Below the pieces are notes generated by a model. That model did no database searches and was not told where the DNA came from. It was given only the letters and a program-made list of their open reading frames with translations. From assembly GCA_020055645.1 (NCBI GenBank), contig CM034548.1, positions 5,828,001-5,892,000 on the forward strand: DNA of 64,000 nucleotides. Direction: 5' to 3'. This DNA comes from Tomocerus qinae. Lineage: Eukaryota; Arthropoda; Collembola; Entomobryomorpha; Tomoceridae. A program made the translations under genes and the position numbers. Positions 1 through 14,085 of this stretch are shown here, piece by piece (position 1 is the stretch's first letter; each line of letters starts with the position of its first letter).

Positions 1-708
1 GAAATTTCATATGGCGGTAGTAAGTATTACATCGAGTAGGAGGTTAGGCTACTCTCGCAGCTCTCAGAGCTCTCTGCTATACAAAGTATTACTAGTCTTT
101 AAGATTGCAGTGTTTCTGAATGTCCGCGCAAAGATAGGCCTGTGTACAAAACACAATGCATCTGAGCACTCATTTCTGGCTATAGTACAATTAGTGTCAT
201 TACTATTCCCATTTCTAGAAATGGGGAACGAATGCCATAATCCACACCCACTACCTTTGGCTGTTTGCTACAGAGAATACATTCCACTGCCGAATATTAT
301 ATTATACTTATTAAGCTCGCAGAAAAAACACGGACTCCCTCCTTGCAGATTTTGTACAAGTATTCCAATATTTTATCAGTTTCAATACAAAAATTTACTT
401 TCAAAACGGAGACTCAAGTATTAGAATACGCTTGAAGGAGTCGTACTAGATGAGCCAGCTGAAGTCCTTTAGGTCAGGACATAATGATTTAAGTTTAGGA
501 ATGGTTGTTTATTGGTTGACAGCCGTCTGGTAGAGAATTAATGTAATCGATGAGTAGAAGTAGGAGATAAAAAGCAATGTCTTGACGTGGTGTTTGGTGA
601 TTGCTGATCAGAGAACATAATTTGTATAATGAGAAGACATGTGGGCGTAGGTGGGAGTCATTACACGAAGTAGGAAATGGAAGTTTGTTCTTGGAAAAGG
701 CTGCTTGT
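1..708. other. Intergenic DNA, no supported gene
   Basis: The stretch is AT-rich and non-repetitive. The longest open frame (plus strand, 11-424, about 137 codons) opens at an ATG, but its translation has no recognisable motif, no splice-flanked structure and no acidic or basic blocks of the kind seen in the gene at 62 kb. I treat it as chance. The left target-site copy of the hAT-type element lies at the right edge (709-716). Confidence 0.6.
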
Positions 709-716
709 ATTTTGTG
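709..716. repeat. Left target-site duplication of the hAT-type element
   Basis: ATTTTGTG lies immediately 5' of the terminal CAGTG. The same eight bases recur immediately 3' of the element at 1520-1527. An 8-bp duplication is diagnostic of hAT (also P) transposase; together with the terminal sequence it favours hAT. Confidence 0.88.
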
Positions 717-1519
717 CAGTGTACAAAATACCATTTGCCACTTACCAGTGGTAAGTGGTTTTTAATGGTATTTAACGTTAAATACCACTACCTAAAATGT
801 AGTGGTAAGTGGTTTTTAATGGTATAAATGGTAAAAAATAGTTTCATTTAAATTTCGTGTTTCAATTTTGAATAAAATTCGGTGCCAAAGTATGAAATGG
901 CTTAGCAGATGATCATTGTTGTCACAAATTGGTAAGTGTTCATTAAACAGAGTAGGATTCAACCAATGCGCAACAACCCTTGCCGATTGAGAAATTAATT
1001 ACAATTCAATTAGCATCAATTTTAAACGGGCGATACCAAATACTTCTTCATTTTTTATAACTTTTGGGGTACAATCAAATAAATATGATTAATTTAGTTG
1101 ATTAAGGCGCTATGTAATATTAAATGTTTAGCGATTAGAGTTGGATTCAACCAAGGGGAGCACTAACAACCCTTGCCGATTGAGAAATTAATTGCAATTA
1201 AATTGACACGTTCATCTCAATTTTAAATGGGTGAAACCAAATGGAATCTTGGTTTCAGTAACATTTTTTATAACATTTGGTGTACAATCAAATGAATAAG
1301 ATTAATTTGATTAATTAAGAGGCTCATTGGAAATGTTTCATAGAAAATAAAGTTTTAAAACAAAACGTATATTTTAGGATATCTAGTGTATTTGTACTAA
1401 TCTGTCTAATCAATCGCTAATATTTACCATTTTTACCATTAAATGCATTTTTACCATTAAGTGCATTTTTACCACTGTGATGGTAAAAAAGCCTAAAAAG
1501 TGGTAAATTTTGTACACTG
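717..1519. mobile_element. Non-autonomous hAT-type DNA transposon (MITE-like), 803 bp
   Basis: The element begins CAGTGTACAAAAT at 717 and ends with its exact reverse complement ATTTTGTACACTG at 1519. It is flanked by a perfect 8-bp direct repeat, ATTTTGTG, at 709-716 and 1520-1527, which reads as the target-site duplication. An 8-bp duplication with CA...TG ends is the known signature of the hAT superfamily. Inside both ends are clusters of short repeats built on GGTAAGTGG, AATGGTA and their complements (about 731-835 left, about 1428-1510 right). hAT transposases typically bind such subterminal arrays. No transposase frame is present, so the copy would need a partner element to move. The intact duplication and matched ends suggest a fairly recent insertion. 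No second copy was seen in the window. Confidence 0.9.
955..1335 (+). repeat. Two diverged tandem copies (~190 bp each) inside the hAT-type element
   Basis: Copy 1 starts at 955 and copy 2 at 1143, a period of 188 bp. Both start GGATTCAACCAA, then share ACAACCCTTGCCGATTGAG, an AATTAATT..CAATT segment, a TTTTAAA.GGG..A.ACCAAAT segment and a GTACAATCAAAT.AAT.AGATTAATTT-like segment. The copies differ by scattered substitutions and short indels, so the duplication is older than the insertion at this site. It makes up the core of the element between the two subterminal arrays. Confidence 0.85.
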
Positions 1520-1527
1520 ATTTTGTG
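1520..1527. repeat. Right target-site duplication of the hAT-type element
   Basis: ATTTTGTG lies immediately 3' of the terminal CACTG and is identical to 709-716. Confidence 0.88.
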
Positions 1528-4500
1528 CTATAGGATGAGGAGGACGGAATTGAAGGGATGACAGTTGTGTGGAAGTGGGGTAGAGTAGCTACTATAAGGA
1601 ATCCGAGGGCAAATCCCTGAAATGAACTTTGAGCAAGATCTTGTTGACAGTTTTATGGAGGAGCTTATAAGACCCTTTAGTTTAGCTTAAGTTTCCTTCT
1701 GTTTCTTTGCTCTCCTTAGAATAGAAATGTCCAGTTTTAACTTCCTTCAGTCTACTCTGTTTTCATGGATCAATTTGGCTGTGCTGAGTAGGAGAGCGAC
1801 GGAAGATGTACACATTCGCTGTTCGGTGAGTGATAAGACTACTGCCAGCTCAGACAGATCTATGTATAGTTGTAATAGTTATAGTTGGCAGTATATACGG
1901 ACTAATGTTACTTTACATTTACAGGGACATAATAAGTGTAAGTGTCGAGGAGAAGGAGACCACACATACATACGTGTCACATAACAACTTCTTTCTTTCA
2001 TCCCACTACTCACTGTCCAGCTCTAACGTTAATATTTGTTGTTGGGACTCGGTAGACTCACACACGGTGCTAAACCATTAAGGCGTGAGTACCCACATTA
2101 GGGAGAGACTCTCTAATAATTAAAGAAATAGAAAATCTTACACGATGGTATTAGTAGCTACAGCCATTCCCTTTGGTTTCAAAAAATATTCGTATTAAAT
2201 ATCCATTAAATGCAGACCACTTGAAGGAATAATGGCATTCGGAGTGGGTAGAGGGGATAGAGAACAGTCAACCTGTCACCATAAATAAATGAAGCAAAGT
2301 ATCCCACAAGAATATCTCTTTCTTTGGCCAACAATAAAAAATCGACATGGTGTGTACAGAGAGGACAAGAAATGGAGAGGAAGTCAAGTCAGTTCAGCTA
2401 CACAAACATCAATGTTACATTACATTACACTCTTACCTCCGCTTTGTTCTCCTCCATCTATTACTCTGTACTATATCACTAACTACCCGTAATGTTGGAG
2501 AGCAAGAGGTAAGAGCAATGAATCTCGTGAATTGAAAGCCAAATAGTATTTACAATTGGATTGTTTTATATAGAATCGGATTGGACAAAAACCTTAGGCT
2601 AATCCCTTAATACTTTAATGTGGACAGAAGAGAGGAAAACAACAGTCTTCGTTGACAGTGACAGTCCATTCCGTCCGGATTACGTTCTTAAGGCATATAC
2701 AACAATAGATTAAATGTATATAAAGTCGCTCTCTATACAACTTAAATATAGGCAGGCAGATGTTCTAAAACTCAGCGGATGAATAAGCCGACTATGATGA
2801 ATTTTATGTGGTTTCCCTCTACACATACCTATACATGAGTGCAAAATCTACAATTCTATTAAATCCGATGCCATTACGCCTTTTCTACTCGTATTTATAT
2901 ACCCCTGTGAATTCTAGTAGTCCAGTTAGACATTACAATATTTACTGACCAATGCATTTATATGCACGCTGCGAAATCTTTTAATTCCCATCCAGGTTAG
3001 AGATGGGCAAACAAAGCAAATAAAATTTTGTAGCGGAATTTACAGTTGATAAATAAAATAAATATTTGCACCCAAATGATCAAATAATGTCTGCCAATAA
3101 AATCCCATTCGAAATAAGACTGGAAATTGAAGTATTTAAAAGTCTCATCAATATTTTATTGCATTAAATTTTAGTGCTCTAGAAAATGGAAACAACTTTA
3201 TAGTGGGTATTTTGAGGAGAATGAAGACTAGACATAAATATTATTACATGACAGTACAACGAACACAAACAAAGATAAGCCATTAAAACCTATGTCGATA
3301 AAAAAAGATTTGGCTACCTATAGTTGAAGTGCAGCATATAAACTACGTAAACAGATCTAATTCAACAACTTTTTTCTGCTTTGTTACGTCCATTTTTATT
3401 ATATTTTGTATTCAAACGATTTCTAACAATAAGCCACTCGGGTAGTAACATTTTGAATTGCTGGAACTTCCATGTGAATGTACATACCAAAAATGACCTT
3501 GCATTGTGCACCCTTTCGTAGAGTTTTGGTTCTCGGACAGTAATTTACAGAGGACGGCGAATAATAAAAGGCTTAGCGACTCGAGAAGAGTATCGGGTAG
3601 GTATTCATTTAGAGATAAGTTTAGGGAAAGTAGAGTGTGTCTATGTTTACGACTTGTATGACGATGAGGGGAGAGATCTCTGTGTGTGCATACGATGTCA
3701 TGTGATGTGACTATCAAAACGGACAATTACAGGGAAAGAGTTGACCTACCTGGACGGGAATTGTGAATGCAGTTTAATTATAGTCCATTTTTATTGTAAG
3801 TACTAACATAGAGCTTTTGTACATAAACATGAAGATATTTGCTCAATATTGAATGGAGTGGGCAGTAAAATTGTACATTCCAGTTGACGACTCTGACGGG
3901 GAAAGCCAACTGAAAGGGGTTCTTACAAAATGATGGCCAACAGAAGGTCCTCGCTCTGTGCGTTGCTTGAGTAGGTATTTATTATTAGTAGCTCTGGGAG
4001 CCATCGTCTCAAATGAAGACCATAAAGCATCTTTTTATGAGTGAGAAGATCCTTGATGTGATAAAATTGAAAACAAGTTGCCATGATTGTTGCGGCACTT
4101 ACTATAGCCTTTTTCCGTGCCAGGCGGAGGACGGGCGGGTTTTTTAGAGCAGGGCAGTGGTGATGGGAGTATTGGAGAGTTAGAGGAAAGGACAGATCGG
4201 CCAGCAGAGTTTACTAACTTAGCTGATCCTCTGGAGCTTACTTAAGGAATGCAATAGCTCAAGATAGAAGCAAACTAAAAGATTTCCTTTCGCAATAAAA
4301 TGGTCCAATTTGATAGATTATCTGACACATTTATTGCCATTTTCTGCTGACATTAAAAGGTATTAATGGTCTTCGGAATTCAGAATTGGGAATTATACTT
4401 TATCACTCGTAAAGTTTAGCTCGGAACTGTGAAATTGCTTTTGGATACAAAAATGAGCTACATAAAGGACTTAATGATGCATAAATGTTTTAGAGCTGAG

Positions 4501-7500
4501 TTAAACTTTACAGCTAGACTAACTAACATGAGGAATTTAATTTGGTTAGCGAGAAAGGAGAGCGACACCCAGAATGAATCTTTGCCCTCCATTTCAGTAA
4601 CGAATGTGTCCTTGGTACTTAATTTCATTATCTCCTGGTAATTGTGTGCATGTTAATAGATGGGCATTTCCCTTGAAGACTCTGACATACCTGTCCTCCA
4701 TCTTAACCCTACTCTACCTATTATAGTAGAGGCACTACCTGTCGGAATTTATTTCCGATGAAATTTCGGTGAAATGGGTTCCTGGAACGGAACAGTGGCG
4801 GATAATCATTGTAGCATTTTGTCAGCCTTGACTTGATTCATTGAGCGACAGAGATGTTCTACTTGAGCTGTGTCATGAGATTTACAAAATTTACAACTTT
4901 CTAGCACTCTTTCCACGACTTTTGCTCTTTTTGATGCGAATCGCAAATCAAATTTAGATTCTAGGTGAAATTCCGATTTGGAAACGGAGATTGCTTCCAT
5001 TAAGGAGCATTTTGAGTCTCACTTCCTCCTCTCCTTACATTCACGTATGTAGACACTGACAGATGTGCAAACGTCTACTTATCATCTGAAATATTCATAC
5101 CGACACTGGAGTACAGCAGAAACAAATTGCCTATGTTTGCTTTCCCTGCTACAAAATATCGCACGGCGTCACTCATAAATACAAGTAGCGCTGTTAGAGT
5201 CTCTCGCGGTGATAGAAATACAGTCAGAAGTGAGTACCTGCTATACCCATCCAGACCAACAATCTTTGTAAGTAAGCAATGCATTCAAGTAGTGCCTACC
5301 TATTTAAGTACCTTTAACACAAATTCTCGTGTTCCTCCCCCATACTTACAACAAGTCTTTTCTATTCACTACACCAGTAAATAATGGTTGTTGGAGATAC
5401 TGAAATATATACAAAAATACGTAGTGTTCGTTTAGGTAGTATCATAATATAAATAATTAAGCATTTACCTCACCCCCAACTTCCTCGACTATCATTTAGA
5501 GCGGCTCTAAAGAAATTTAGTGTAACCTGCAATTCCGATGAAAAATATTATACGTTCCATTTTGCTAAATGAGTACAATAGTATAACCCTTACATTCCAC
5601 AGTACTTTGAACATTGAAACTTGTATAGCAATCCAAAGTTATTTCGGTGGGGTTCGCTTAGCTAGAGCTGAAATTCCTAGAATGTAAAATTAGTGCAATT
5701 TTTATCTTCACAGCTCACTTTACCGATTTTCGCTGTAGGCTTATAGTACACTGTTGAATGGTTGGTAATCTTCGGTATGAAAATAGTTACTGGTACATAC
5801 ATATATAAGTAAACATTATCCACACTAATATTTCAGCTACATTTTGTAATGCCTTAGGACAGCTATTCAATAATACTCTGTAGCTTTTGTGGTATTTCAA
5901 TCACTCTAATAAACTAAAGTGCCTCTTCTCTATCTTTTCCTCTCGGCTTAACTTACAAGAGCTTATCACCACTCCGCTGTATGTAACATTGGCTTGTATA
6001 TCTCAGGCATGAATTGCATGCCCAAATTTCAGAGGCAGCCTTCTCCTCCCAGACAGATTTTCTACAGACTTGCCTAGTAGTAGATATACTTGGGTAGTGA
6101 AACAGGCGAACTACATAATGCATATGCTAATGTGTTGCGCTCTGTGACGAATGCTGCAAGAAAAATCAGGGAGAAAATGTAGTTGAAGTGCATTTGAGTG
6201 CAGGAGCGGGACAACACGTAAAACTCGTATAATTTATAAGCACCTACGTATTTGCATACAAGTGAAAGTGTGTGCAATGAAGTAGTAAACACATACAGCA
6301 TTATATCGTATAAGTGCTCGAACATAGCTCTAATAGTTACCTAAGTATTATTGACTAAGAAGATGGGTAAGAAAGTATTCGCATATTATTAGTGCTTGGT
6401 GGAAGGGTGAGACTGGGGACTGTTGGCAGATGAGGGAAGGGAAAGCGAGTGAGTGAGTGAAAGCAGGAAGGAGCCAATAAGCCCAAGAAGGAAATAAAAT
6501 AAGATAAATTACTACGATGACGACTAGGAGACGAAGAAGAGTAGGGAGTTGTTTGACAGGAAAGTCATCATCCCATTCCTCCCGTGTCTATCAATCAATC
6601 TTATTGTCAGCTTCATCTTTTCCTAGTCAGACTCCACAAACTTTTCCGCTACACTAATACAATTTGCTTTTGTGGCTTGCTTCTTACCACACAATATTCC
6701 AACCTATTTGTATGTAGCCACGTAGGTATGCGTGCATTTACATTCTCACATGCCACAATAATACACCTTATACTGCCTACCTATCCACATGCATACATTG
6801 TGCATACATAATACATGTACTAGGAGTAGTAAATCCCTACAAATACATACTTACAAAGGACAAACCTCAAGATAAAGTACAATGCAATGTACATTAGGCA
6901 ACGGAATCAAAGGCAGTGCAGAAGAGGGAGGAAGGGCTGCTTTGCAGGCCTCCACTTCTTTTCCTTCGTTTACATAAGTAATATATATGCATGCCATTCC
7001 AGACACACACACCAACACACACACAACTGCTACTACTACGACTACTTACTTACATAATACTCGTACAATCTCCGACTGACTATCTGCAATTCCATTCCAT
7101 TTCACTCAAGACAAGTAACAATGTATACTTAGCAGTATTTGTATTTTTCCAAGGAGTGAGTAGGCAGTCCTCTATGGATCTACTTTACTCCTGCTTGCTG
7201 CAACGAAGAAATACTTCATGTCATTACAATGAGGGGGAAAGGAGAACGACAATAGAATTAAAATCTTTTCAGAACGAGATTTTCTAAGGGTACTATTCTA
7301 TGCAGTCAAAGTAGTAACTTTAACTTTGCATGTATTTGTAATTTGAGTGAATGGGATGTGATGCAATGTAAAGCCATGTGGGTAGGCTAGTCGAAATGAA
7401 TGCAGATAGCAGGAACACTCTTGCTGCCTCTGCTTTTAATAATGTCAGCTCTCTAGGTATGCCATTCTCCAAAAGTATTACATACCTTCAACAAATTACA

Positions 7501-10500
7501 TAGGTAGGTAGATAGATGCTTCCACATTGATCAGCCTCTTTTTGTCCAGTTAACTCTATTGTACTTACTTACTACGTACTGCCTACTATATAATATAAAT
7601 ACTGCTCCCGACCGCCCACGAGGAGGAGGGACAGGTAGACACACAAATTGGTTTGATTAAAGCATCTGCTGCCTTTGACTAAAATGACAACGCTTTGAAT
7701 TCTCTCGAATTTCTAATTGCATTAAAATCACTACACTTATTCTGCTTTTCTATTTACCATTATCATCATATCCTGTTCCAAAGTTTGAAAAATTTAATAG
7801 CAGTATTAGCTTTTACTGAGCATTTGTGAAAGCATATCAGCGAGTACAACTAAAATATTTTTATGATATGAAAGTAGAATTCTTGCATCGCTTTAAATTC
7901 CTACCTATTTTATATATTTATATAGAGATTTAGATTTTCCATAGGAAACGCATTGATTAAAATTTTCATTTCATACCTGTAACTATACCAATCGTCATTT
8001 GACAGTATAAAACTATATCTACACTATATGTTTGTATGGCATATTATAATAACTCTTTCAATATGCAGTGACAGTGGACTGATTGCAATATTATGTCTGA
8101 TGATAATGGCATACCTTTATTACATTTATTATTAAGATATAAGAGTATCTTTAAGTCAAGTCCCATTGTATTATTTTGTTTCAGACTTATATGAATTGTA
8201 TAGACACAGAAAAGCTTAGAATTTTATAGTATTTGATCAACAGGGGTACAGCCGTGGAGCGAGTCTACAAGCGAAAAACAACAATGAGATCTCTCAGCTT
8301 GGAAATCAAATAAAAGTTTCCTTTCTCTCCTCATCCTGCCTCCACTGTCAGGAATGTGTTCATAATATTATACGAATCTACGGTTGAATGTAACATATAA
8401 AGCACTTACACTCACATTCCTCTCTTTCCATTCTAACTTGAATGCTATACATTTTTGCTGATGTTCTTGCGAGTTTCAATACAAAAGTAATTTTAAGAAG
8501 ACAAAACTTTCTCTTTCTTAGTTTCAGCTTCTTGTCTGAAAACAAATTTCTTATTGGCTAACGAGTCCTATCTTTTCAAATCCTAGGGCTCTAATTACAA
8601 AGTTATCACAAAGTCATGTCAGCTAAACATATCATTTAAGAACTAGAAAATTCTATTTGTCATTTATTCAATGATGCAGCAACTTTTTAATTTGCCTCCG
8701 GACCAAACTTTGGTGCTAGTACACAGCACATTGTAGATACACCTTACAAATACAAGAATCACAATAACTGCTTTGGTTGTAATTATTTTTACCAAATCCG
8801 TCTGTACACTTACATATTATTACAAAACAAATTTCCTCGTGGTAATATTGTAATAGATGCACAAGCATCCTATACTCCATCTATTTCCTTGCAACCAGTT
8901 TAATAATAATAAATAGTAATAAAAATACTAAATCCTTGCAGTAGGTAGTGAAATGGATTGGGGGTGAAAATTATTAGTGCGATAGCAGTATTTGTGTGAG
9001 CGTGGCATAACTATTTGTCTTAAAAATTAAATTGTATGCTGTCGTGAACAAACATGTTTATGCATATTAATTAAGTGTAACATCGCATTTGTCGTGTGTA
9101 GCAGACTCGTCAGTAAATTATCTCGAGTGACATATTTACGTAGCTATAACATTATAATCCGCTTAAAGAAATGTCATAGTACAAAAGATGTGGGATTGAA
9201 TAAGTGCCTTTGGTAGTTGAGTGACATGCCATTTTACTTTAGTAATTGAATAATGAACACGCCCAAATAAGTGAATACTAGTCGGTGCACTACATTGTGA
9301 AAGCCCAAGTCACGTCAACAGGAAAGATGAGTATCTGAGCTCTGCGTTGTCAACAGAAAAGAGCAAACCTCATTGTAAGTATAAATGAGAGTTACGTATT
9401 TATAATGCTCCTGTCTAAAGTCATAATGCTCTCCTCCTGTCCTGTGCTACTTATCTCCTCTAGCTTTCACCATGTCAACCCAAATTCAATGGAATCCCAC
9501 TCCGAAAAGAACCACACTACTAAACTAACTTAAATAGTGCCAAAGAGATAGCCCTTGGCATCCCACCACCACGACTACTAAAAACTTCGGTGTAACCGTA
9601 ACAGCCACGTATTTCTATTAACGCAAGCTATGCATGTCTTTAGTCCTCGCAGAAATCCAGAAACGACGACGGCTTTGCATTCAAATCAAGCAAGGCAAAG
9701 ATTTCGTATTCAAATAATATATCCATCTCACTCCTACTTATTTAATATTTGCCATGTTACAGGGAGTCGTTCTACTGCAGGCAGATACAACTCACACTTC
9801 CACATACTGCTCTATATATTTACTTAAATAGTGCAGTCTGTACATGTACTACTTACCTACGTGTAATTAGTTTCGGGAGATAAATCTCGTATGGCCTTGT
9901 TTGATAATTATGAAGGAGAGAACTAATGAGCGGGCTTTCACTTGGCTTATTGGCCACATTCAGACAACTTGTGGAAAAACAAGGCCGTGAACTACTACAT
10001 TACATAAATATTTTACTTATGTGGAAGAGATTGTAAGTTGGGATGGAGAAAAAGTGTGCAGAGTATGCACAGTAGGGTGGTGATGGCAGTTCTCGTATCA
10101 TGGACATGTCATTCCATATTAAATTCTCTACACACATATGCTATCATGTACGTCAGATAAAATGAATTAAAGTTGAGTCAAGTCAGGGCATCTCACATCA
10201 CATACACATCACTTCAGCCCTACCTATTAGATCATATTTAAGCTCACTTGTCTCTGAGCGACAGCCTACTCTAAATAATGCATACCCCGTAACATTAACA
10301 TTCTGCATAAATATTTTTACAACAGCACTTAGAAGTACCCAGACTAAAATCAAGTTGATTTAAAACTGTGCACTCAGTAACAAACACAAAGAGAAGGAGT
10401 TGGCTGCAGAATGGAAATGATTTTAGAGTGTTGCAGTGGTAGCCCAAGCCCACACTGTCATCACAACGTGACATCACAGATAAAAAAGGTCAATTAAAGT

Positions 10501-12540
10501 CCACAAAGGGTTAATTCATTGAGTAAACTAAAAGTGACACTCCAAAGCTTTGTTGGTTTATTGTCAACGTCAAGTAGAGCCAATTCCTTTTCAAGAGATT
10601 GCCCGGGATTGTATACACAAATGCTAGGATTTTTATTTAACGAGATAGCCCAATGCACATGCTTAGACAAACGTGTCTCATTGAAGTGCTATGACATAAA
10701 TACACGACGAACATTTTTAAAATCATTTTTCTTGCTTGAAATTGAATCTTCCTCAAAATAAACTTTAATTCTGCAATTCCAATGAATTCTACATGGTACC
10801 CTTAACAGATTTCGAAAATTGTAGTGGGCTCGGAAATAAATATTTTTTTTATTAATCTATAAAGCAGAGACGCAATTCGTCAGTGTTGTTCATGCCATGA
10901 TATTTTCTACTAGAAATGGATTGTGAATGCAAGTTGTAGGCAACTATTACAATGCCTAAGGGTATTATAGCCTATTTGAGTGAATGCCAGAAAGACAAGA
11001 ACAAATTCTAAATAATTGTGTAGGTTGAATTGAGGCTGGGATCGAAGAGTTTATTTGAAGAGAGAGATAAATGGAGGAATTCCTGTCAAGAGGAACAATG
11101 GTGTTGGATTTAATTTAAATACAACTGTAAACTGTTGACGAAACATTAGGCTAGACAGAAGTCCAATAATAAAGCTTACCACAAGTGAGAGTCGCACCGC
11201 CAACAATTCAATTGTTTCCTAATTAGCTCAACCCTAGCAAACATGTCCAGTGGGCTTCTTTGTTTATGCTGAAATAACTTTGTGCAAATAGACAGAGTCA
11301 GGAAAGCGAATCAAGTCGCTCACTCAGTAAAATCACATAATACTCCACTCAGGCACATTCTCTCCATTCGAGGTGTACAAAATATGAAGTTATATACCGT
11401 AATGACTTTCGGGATATATATTCAGGCACTTATATTTCATTCAATGCAACCATAGGCCCCAAAATATACTGAATAAGAATCAAAGAATCATTGGTTGCCT
11501 ACATTATATTACTTAAACAGCTATATACTACTGTATAGTATTTCTCTAGCTAAACTATATATAGAATATATTAGACTGATATATATCCCCAGCTGCCTCA
11601 CATTATGTCATAATCTCAGGCTAACTGCAAAAAAGTGAGAAAGCTGTGGACTACTTAGTTATATGAACAGAGTGGGCAGTAACTATTGCAGTACTTATAG
11701 AAGATTCTCGTTCCTCAATGTCCACAATCAATTCACTAACAACTGTAGTTAATGTTTTCCACTATTTCACCATTTAGCGAGAAGGGAATTTTCTGGTGCA
11801 TATCTGGATGGGTTACCTATAGTAGTTGGTTTGGAATCGGTGTGCGAGGTTGGGATGGAGGAGCTTAAGCTTAGGAGAGGGAGAGAGAAAGTTAACGGAG
11901 AAAGTAAGAGTTAATGGGGGAAGAGATCCAGATAAGGCAGGACGTTAATGCGGCCAACTGAGCCACACTGATGAGATGAGCACATAACACACTGCTACTT
12001 AAATGTTTGCTTGTTTGCGAATGTGATTTGAGGGGAAGTGTGGATTCCCTCGTCTCTATCTCCCAATCCTTCATACAGACAGACACAGCACATTAGTTCC
12101 TCACTAAATGTCTATTACATTAAAACAAATAATTCTGACAGTCAACAAAACAGCAAGTGATGTAATGTGATGAAAGGATTTAATAGTTTCACAGATTAAA
12201 TTAGAATTGTCTGCAGTCAAATTACTCCCCGTTAAGCAGCAGAGGTGAGCCAGCTGCAATTACTTTTACCAACATTTTCTATTACTCTCTGCAAATACTA
12301 CCTCCAAATGGTGATCCTTCTACTTTACTTCCTGTTTTATCATTAGCACTGCACCACATCCTCCTAGACACCTCCCATATCTACCAATCATTTCATTTTC
12401 ACTAATCGTCAAAAACCCACTCCTAACTGCATTAGTATCATAACCACGGCAAATTACTCTCCTCCCAGAATGCACTACAACAAATAGCCATCATTCATTC
12501 CCTAGTAATTTCATCTTGTATTGTTCTATATTATACTACA
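1528..12540. other. Gene desert with dense degenerate simple sequence
   Basis: No frame over about 105 codons is present, and none with a plausible start has recognisable protein character. The DNA is rich in GTAG, TACTA, TTACA and CATAC words and has short patches of near-repeats, for example TTACATTACATTACA around 2414 and an interrupted AC tract at 7002-7024. No RNA gene, long repeat or transposon end was found here. Undetected short exons or a non-coding transcript cannot be excluded. Confidence 0.55.
7002..7024. repeat. Interrupted (AC)n microsatellite
   Basis: Two AC runs are separated by a CA slip (ACACACACACC then AACACACACACAA). A CTACTACTACGACTACTTACTTACA patch of three- and four-base near-repeats follows within 20 bp. 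Confidence 0.8.
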
Positions 12541-13241
12541 CATGGCAATCATGAATATTATTATTGTTTGCTTAATACTTTCCGGATCTTACATAACTGC
12601 ATTGATCGTGTAGTATTTCGTCAAGATTTAATTTAGAGTCCAAACCGGAGTTTGTCTCTGTCCATTATTGACTGAGCCGAGACGTATTACAGAAATATTG
12701 GAAGATCATGCAGTCTTTTCAGAGGATATTAAATATTTTATTTCATTTTGAACCCCTACTGGCATCCAATACATAGAAACATTCGTTTTCGTTTCTGCGA
12801 AGACAAGAAAAGTTCTTCTAGCCTCAGGAAAAATGAACTATACAATTCAACCTGTGTAGAATCTTTCTAGCAATAGTTATCGATCTTTTCATAACCATCC
12901 GTAATGTTAGTATACCTGGCTGACACAAAAGTTACTCAACTAACCTTTTAAAATTCTATTTCATTTTTTACGGAAACGAACAACCATGAAATCGAATCTG
13001 TAAGGGAGGCATTAATTACGTTTCTTGTAATGGGCTTAGAATTAGTACAAGTCTCAAAAAAGTAATAGTAAGGTTAAGACAGTTTAGCCCGCATGTTGCT
13101 GCCATGTCAGTTCGTTATTAATGTTATTATTAATAACTAAGTTAACTAAACTCAGTTTTAAGTGAATGCTTCTTAAAATAGAACGAACAAACTGTACACT
13201 TTACGAACATGCCAAATATTTATAAACACACGTGCCCTATG

Positions 13242-13261
13242 TTCACGTTTTAAAACGTGAA
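13242..13261. repeat. Perfect 20-bp palindrome
   Basis: The sequence is TTCACGTTTTAAAACGTGAA, with 10-bp arms and no spacer. The arms contain CACGT, but no gene is adjacent to give this meaning. It may be a dimeric protein-binding site or chance. Confidence 0.75.
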
Positions 13262-14085
13262 TCACACTATACTTCATTTTAAAATTGCCGCGTCTATATT
13301 GTAAATAAGTAAAATTAGTGCTGGTGCCACATTATTCAAGTTCAACTAGCTCATTAAATAGTATTTTAAATAGTATAATAGTACTACCGATATTTTTGGG
13401 CGTTATACATGAATTAAGCAGAAAGCTCTCCCTGTACACCTTACAGATCATTTGTAACATTTATTATTTCTGAGTAAATATACAGTTACATACAAGATAT
13501 CGGATTGCGTCCAAATGTTTCAGATCTTTCCTCTGTTACGTCCAGAAGGCAAATGAAAAAATCAATTTCAAGCACTTGACTTAACTGGTAGAGTTGTTTC
13601 GACGGTTTACGTCCACTCCCACGCTATATATCCTAAAACTTACATTACATTTCATAGTATATTATCTGATATAATAAAACACCGTTTCACAATTTATCCT
13701 CCTGGTGCACTTGTAAATCGCTTCGGTTACGTTTAAGGATGGGATAAAAATTACATTCTTGGAAATACGGACCATTGCCATTGCTTCAATTATAAAAAGA
13801 CATAATTTTTAATATTCGTTTAATTAGAATTCGTAGTACATCATGACCCATTTATTTTCGGTTTTAGGTAGGTGTACAGTTCATTTGAAAACATTTAAGA
13901 AAATGTTACTCCAGATTGGTGCGTACCTACAGATACAAATATTTGTAGGTGACGCCTCTATGTAGACCAATTTTCAACTCGATTGCACTGTATTGACTTG
14001 CGGCAGGATATGTATTTATTTACTTTAGACCTTCTATGGGACATTGCGTACTAATGGCGACCGAAAAGAAAAATGGGTTTAAAGT

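Noticed and set aside
11..424. 137-codon plus-strand open frame
   Set aside because: It opens at an ATG but is rich in Leu, Ser and Tyr in a chance-like way, with no motif, splice context or neighbouring gene signals.
955..1335. CRISPR-like array
   Set aside because: Only two long diverged units, no spacers, eukaryotic context and location inside a transposon.
10519..10761. 80-codon plus-strand frame starting MSKLKVTLQS
   Set aside because: The first codon is TTG, not ATG, and no exon signals frame it.
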